Source of the DNA: Candidatus Latescibacterota bacterium
Lineage (GTDB): Bacteria > Latescibacterota > UBA2968 > UBA8231
Reading direction: 5' to 3'
Assembly (NCBI GenBank): GCA_022825185.1
Contig: JAJDYK010000032.1
Span: 1-7,920 of the forward strand
DNA length: 7,920 nt
Under the pieces are notes generated by a model. That model was not told the DNA's origin. It made no database searches and saw nothing but the letters and a program-made list of their open reading frames with translations. The translations under genes were made by a program, and so were the position numbers. This document shows positions 5,992 through 7,920 of the stretch, one piece after another (position 1 is the stretch's first letter; the number at the start of each line of letters is the position of its first letter).

Positions 5992-6586
5992 ACAGCGAAG
6001 ATCGACCAGCAAAGGCCAGCGAAAGAGTGACGCTGTCGGCCAAGTCCAAATCCGCGCCCACCGGCAGGCCGCGCGCCAGCCTCGACACCTTGGTCAGCGG
6101 CATGAGTTGCTGGGCGATGAAGTGAGCGGTGGCATCGCCCTCGGCATTGGCATTGAGCGCGAGCATTACCTCCTGGACGCCCTGCTGGCGCACGCGCTCG
6201 GTCAAGGAGTCAATGTGCAAATCCTCGGGCAGCACTCCGTCCTGGGGAGAGAGCACCCCGCCGAGTACGTGATACGCTCCAGAGTAAAACTGACTCATCT
6301 CAAAGGCCAGCACGTCGCTGGCTTCGGCCACCACGCAGATGAACTGCTGGTCGCGCCGGGTGTCTCGACAGACTTCGCATAGGGGCTCACCTTTTTGGGT
6401 GAAGTTGTAGCAGGTCGCGCAGTGTTCGATCTGGTCTTTGGCGGCAATGAGCGCCTTGGCGAGCAACTCGGCTTCCTCGCGCGGCCTCTTGACCACATAG
6501 AGTGCCAAGCGCTGTGCCGTCTTGCGACCAATACCGGGCAGCTTGGCAAATGCGACGATCAAATCCTCGAGGGCCAGCGGTTCCAT
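5990..6586 (-). CDS. recR: Recombination mediator RecR
   Basis: 198 residues, the usual RecR length. It works with RecF/RecO to load RecA on SSB-coated single-stranded DNA at gaps. Domains in order: helix-hairpin-helix with KLPGIGRKTAQRLALYVV (15-32); a four-cysteine zinc finger at C56, C59, C70 and C73; a Toprim domain beginning FICVVAEASDVLAFE (82-96) and including VLGGVLSPQDGV (107-118) and LALNANAEGDATA (142-154), where the family often has NPTxEGE; and the C-terminal SRLARGLPVGADLDLADSVTL block (168-188). ATG 6586 follows the dnaX stop by eight bases with only a weak GAGA-type ribosome site, suggesting coupling to dnaX. ybaB/ebfC, often found between dnaX and recR, is absent. Its product would act together with RecA encoded three genes downstream. 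Confidence 0.98.
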   Translation of the reverse strand: MEPLALEDLIVAFAKLPGIGRKTAQRLALYVVKRPREEAELLAKALIAAKDQIEHCATCYNFTQKGEPLCEVCRDTRRDQQFICVVAEASDVLAFEMSQFYSGAYHVLGGVLSPQDGVLPEDLHIDSLTERVRQQGVQEVMLALNANAEGDATAHFIAQQLMPLTKVSRLARGLPVGADLDLADSVTLSLAFAGRSSL

Positions 6587-6594
6587 GCGATTTC

Positions 6595-7920
6595 TCAGGC
6601 CAACTCGCCGTCAAAAGCGTCGAGCACCGAAAGGAGGGTAGGATCAGATTCGGGCTGGCTTGCCGCCTGAGGGGCCGGTTGCTCTCCTTTCTTCGCGACG
6701 ACATCCAAGCGCAGCCGCCACCCGTATTTTGCCTCGGCTATTTCTTCTATGATTTTTCGGTCTTTGATCACTTTGGTCATGGCAAAGCGCTGGTCGGCAC
6801 CGAAGCTCAGCTTGAGTACATGGCCTTCTATATTGTCTAAGGCCGCCCCATTGAGAAAAGAGGCCAGCGACCGCTTCGCGGCACCTACGGCATTAACTAG
6901 CTCAGCCCAATTAGTGCGCACCTGATCAAAGCTCGGTGCGGCAGCACTAGCGGCATTGCCTGACTCAGCCGGAGCAGCGACTTGTTGCTGGGCCGGGGGC
7001 GGAGGTGCGGCTTGTTCGCTGCGACTACTTGGGGGCGGGGACGAGACCGGTTCGCTCCCACCGCTTGGCAGCGGAGGCGGAGTCTGTTCGCTGCGACCAC
7101 TGCTTGGAGGCGGAGATGCAGCCGGGCGCGGCGCAGCACCTTCAAGCGACTGCAAGCGGCGCAGCAGTTGGCCCACATCGACAGCCCGGCCCATCAGCGC
7201 CAGATGCACCAAGGCGATTTCTAGGCGGAAGCGCGGCTGTAGCGAACGCCTTAGATCCGCTTCTAAATCCAACAGCGACTGCATCATGCGCAGCAGATCT
7301 TCGACCGCCATGGCTTCCGCAAGCTCGCCACAGCGGCGGCGGGCGTCTTCGGCCATATCCAACTCGTCGGTCCCGCCCTGTATCTTGGCGAAGAGCAAGT
7401 GGCGCAAAAGTTCGACTAGGCCATAGACGAACTCCTCAATGTCGGCCCCTTCGTCAACGGCTTGAGCGACGACATCCAAGACCCGTGCGGGGGCCGCTTC
7501 GCGCATGGCGTCGAGCAATTCAAAGTAGAGGCCGCGATCGACGAGACCCAACACCTGCACCACGGCTTGCTGCGACACCTCCGCGCCCAATGAGACCACT
7601 TGATCGAGTAGGCTCTCGGCGTCGCGCAAGGCACCGTCCGCGCGGCTAGCCAACAGATGGAGCGCCCCCTCTTCGACCGCAATGCCCTCGGCTTGGGCAA
7701 TAGTACCCAGATGAGCAGCGATCTGCCCGCTTGAGATGCGGCGAAAATTGAAGCGCTGACAACGCGAGAGAATGGTGTCGGGGACCGACTGCACTTCTGT
7801 GGTGGCGAAGATGAAAACCACGTGCTCCGGCGGCTCCTCCAGCGTCTTCAACAGCGCATTGAATGCCGCGGTCGAGAGCATGTGAACTTCGTCGATGATG
7901 TAGATCTTATAGACGCCTGC
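6595..7920 (-). CDS. dnaX: DNA polymerase III subunit gamma/tau, 5'-truncated by the window edge
   Basis: The open frame continues past the window edge; 441 residues are visible. The missing N-terminus, by comparison with E. coli about 115 residues, holds Walker A and the zinc module. It is the motor subunit of the clamp loader. Visible from the edge: KIYIIDEVHMLS (Walker B), FNALLKTLEEPPEHVVFIFATTE (sensor 1 region) and ILSRCQRFNFR (SRC arginine finger), then the helical lid and domain III up to about 7125, with RADGALRDAESLLDQ as family mark. A proline/serine-rich linker with a 36-bp repeat follows (7012-7119), then a C-terminal domain (about 6650-6930, from DQVRTNWAELV on) and the end motif LLSVLDAFDGELA. 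The estimated full length of about 555 residues is a mid-size tau-like form. No A-AAA-AAG slippage site for a gamma product is visible. Confidence 0.98.
   Translation of the reverse strand, partial: AGVYKIYIIDEVHMLSTAAFNALLKTLEEPPEHVVFIFATTEVQSVPDTILSRCQRFNFRRISSGQIAAHLGTIAQAEGIAVEEGALHLLASRADGALRDAESLLDQVVSLGAEVSQQAVVQVLGLVDRGLYFELLDAMREAAPARVLDVVAQAVDEGADIEEFVYGLVELLRHLLFAKIQGGTDELDMAEDARRRCGELAEAMAVEDLLRMMQSLLDLEADLRRSLQPRFRLEIALVHLALMGRAVDVGQLLRRLQSLEGAAPRPAASPPPSSGRSEQTPPPLPSGGSEPVSSPPPSSRSEQAAPPPPAQQQVAAPAESGNAASAAAPSFDQVRTNWAELVNAVGAAKRSLASFLNGAALDNIEGHVLKLSFGADQRFAMTKVIKDRKIIEEIAEAKYGWRLRLDVVAKKGEQPAPQAASQPESDPTLLSVLDAFDGELA
7012..7119 (-). repeat. Three-unit 36-bp tandem repeat in the dnaX linker
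   Basis: The plus-strand hexamer ttcgct recurs at 7015, 7051 and 7087, exactly 36 bases apart. On the coding strand the units encode ASPPPSSGRSEQ, TPPPLPSGGSEP and VSSPPPSSRSEQ, followed by a partial AAPPPP. They form a flexible Pro/Ser-rich hinge between the AAA+/domain III part and the C-terminal domain of DnaX. The outer two units are most alike; the middle one has diverged. Confidence 0.85.

Noticed and set aside
5983..6012. Upstream TTG start for pgsA giving 210 residues
   Set aside because: The family starts at the ATG at 5982, which has its own GAGG site; the extra ten residues would overlap recR without any family match.
6680..6780. Programmed frameshift site in dnaX (gamma form)
   Set aside because: The A-rich spots here read CGAAAAATC and GCGAAGAAAGG; neither is an in-frame A-AAA-AAG slippery heptamer with a following stem.
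7012..7119. CRISPR-like array, because of the regular 36-bp period
   Set aside because: There are no spacers: units are directly adjacent, in frame with dnaX and encode a Pro/Ser linker.

Overview
The window is one gene-dense, co-oriented bacterial block. Every supported gene is on the minus strand, so the natural reading order runs from base 7920 down to base 1: dnaX (5'-truncated) > recR > pgsA > pgpA > recA > recX > alaS > a geranylgeranylglyceryl-phosphate synthase family gene (3'-truncated). Gaps are at most a few tens of bases, and recX/alaS overlap by 20 bp. This looks like one long operon with heavy translational coupling. I see no convincing promoter, terminator, RNA gene, mobile element or CRISPR array, and no gene-free stretch over 300 bases. 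The long plus-strand open frames are high-GC shadows of these genes.

Right part (5990-7920): DNA replication and repair. The clamp-loader subunit DnaX is followed directly by RecR, with no ybaB/ebfC between them, although that gene often sits there. Middle (4904-5982): the two consecutive steps of phosphatidylglycerol synthesis, PgsA (phosphatidylglycerophosphate synthase) and PgpA (its phosphatase). PgpA has no ATG/GTG/TTG start that keeps its conserved N-terminus; a CTG start at 5353 is the best reading. Centre-left (3317-4870): RecA and its modulator RecX. Left (703-3336): alanyl-tRNA synthetase, common beside recA-recX in bacteria. Far left (1-690): a group II GGGPS-like TIM-barrel prenyltransferase, the enzyme that builds the sn-glycerol-1-phosphate ether bond typical of archaeal lipids.

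Organism: a GC-rich bacterium. RecA, RecX, PgsA/PgpA and the bacterial-type AlaRS exclude archaea. A group II GGGPS homologue in a bacterium points to the FCB superphylum (Bacteroidota and relatives, including uncultured lineages such as Latescibacterota or Zixibacteria), but the exact phylum cannot be read from this window. 

The most notable points are: the GGGPS gene sharing an operon with the bacterial phosphatidylglycerol genes; the apparent non-canonical start of pgpA; tandem repeats expanded in the interdomain linkers of AlaRS (18-bp unit) and DnaX (36-bp unit); and a RecA with an unusual Walker A loop. I found no clearly new multi-gene defence or mobile system; most of this is core genome.
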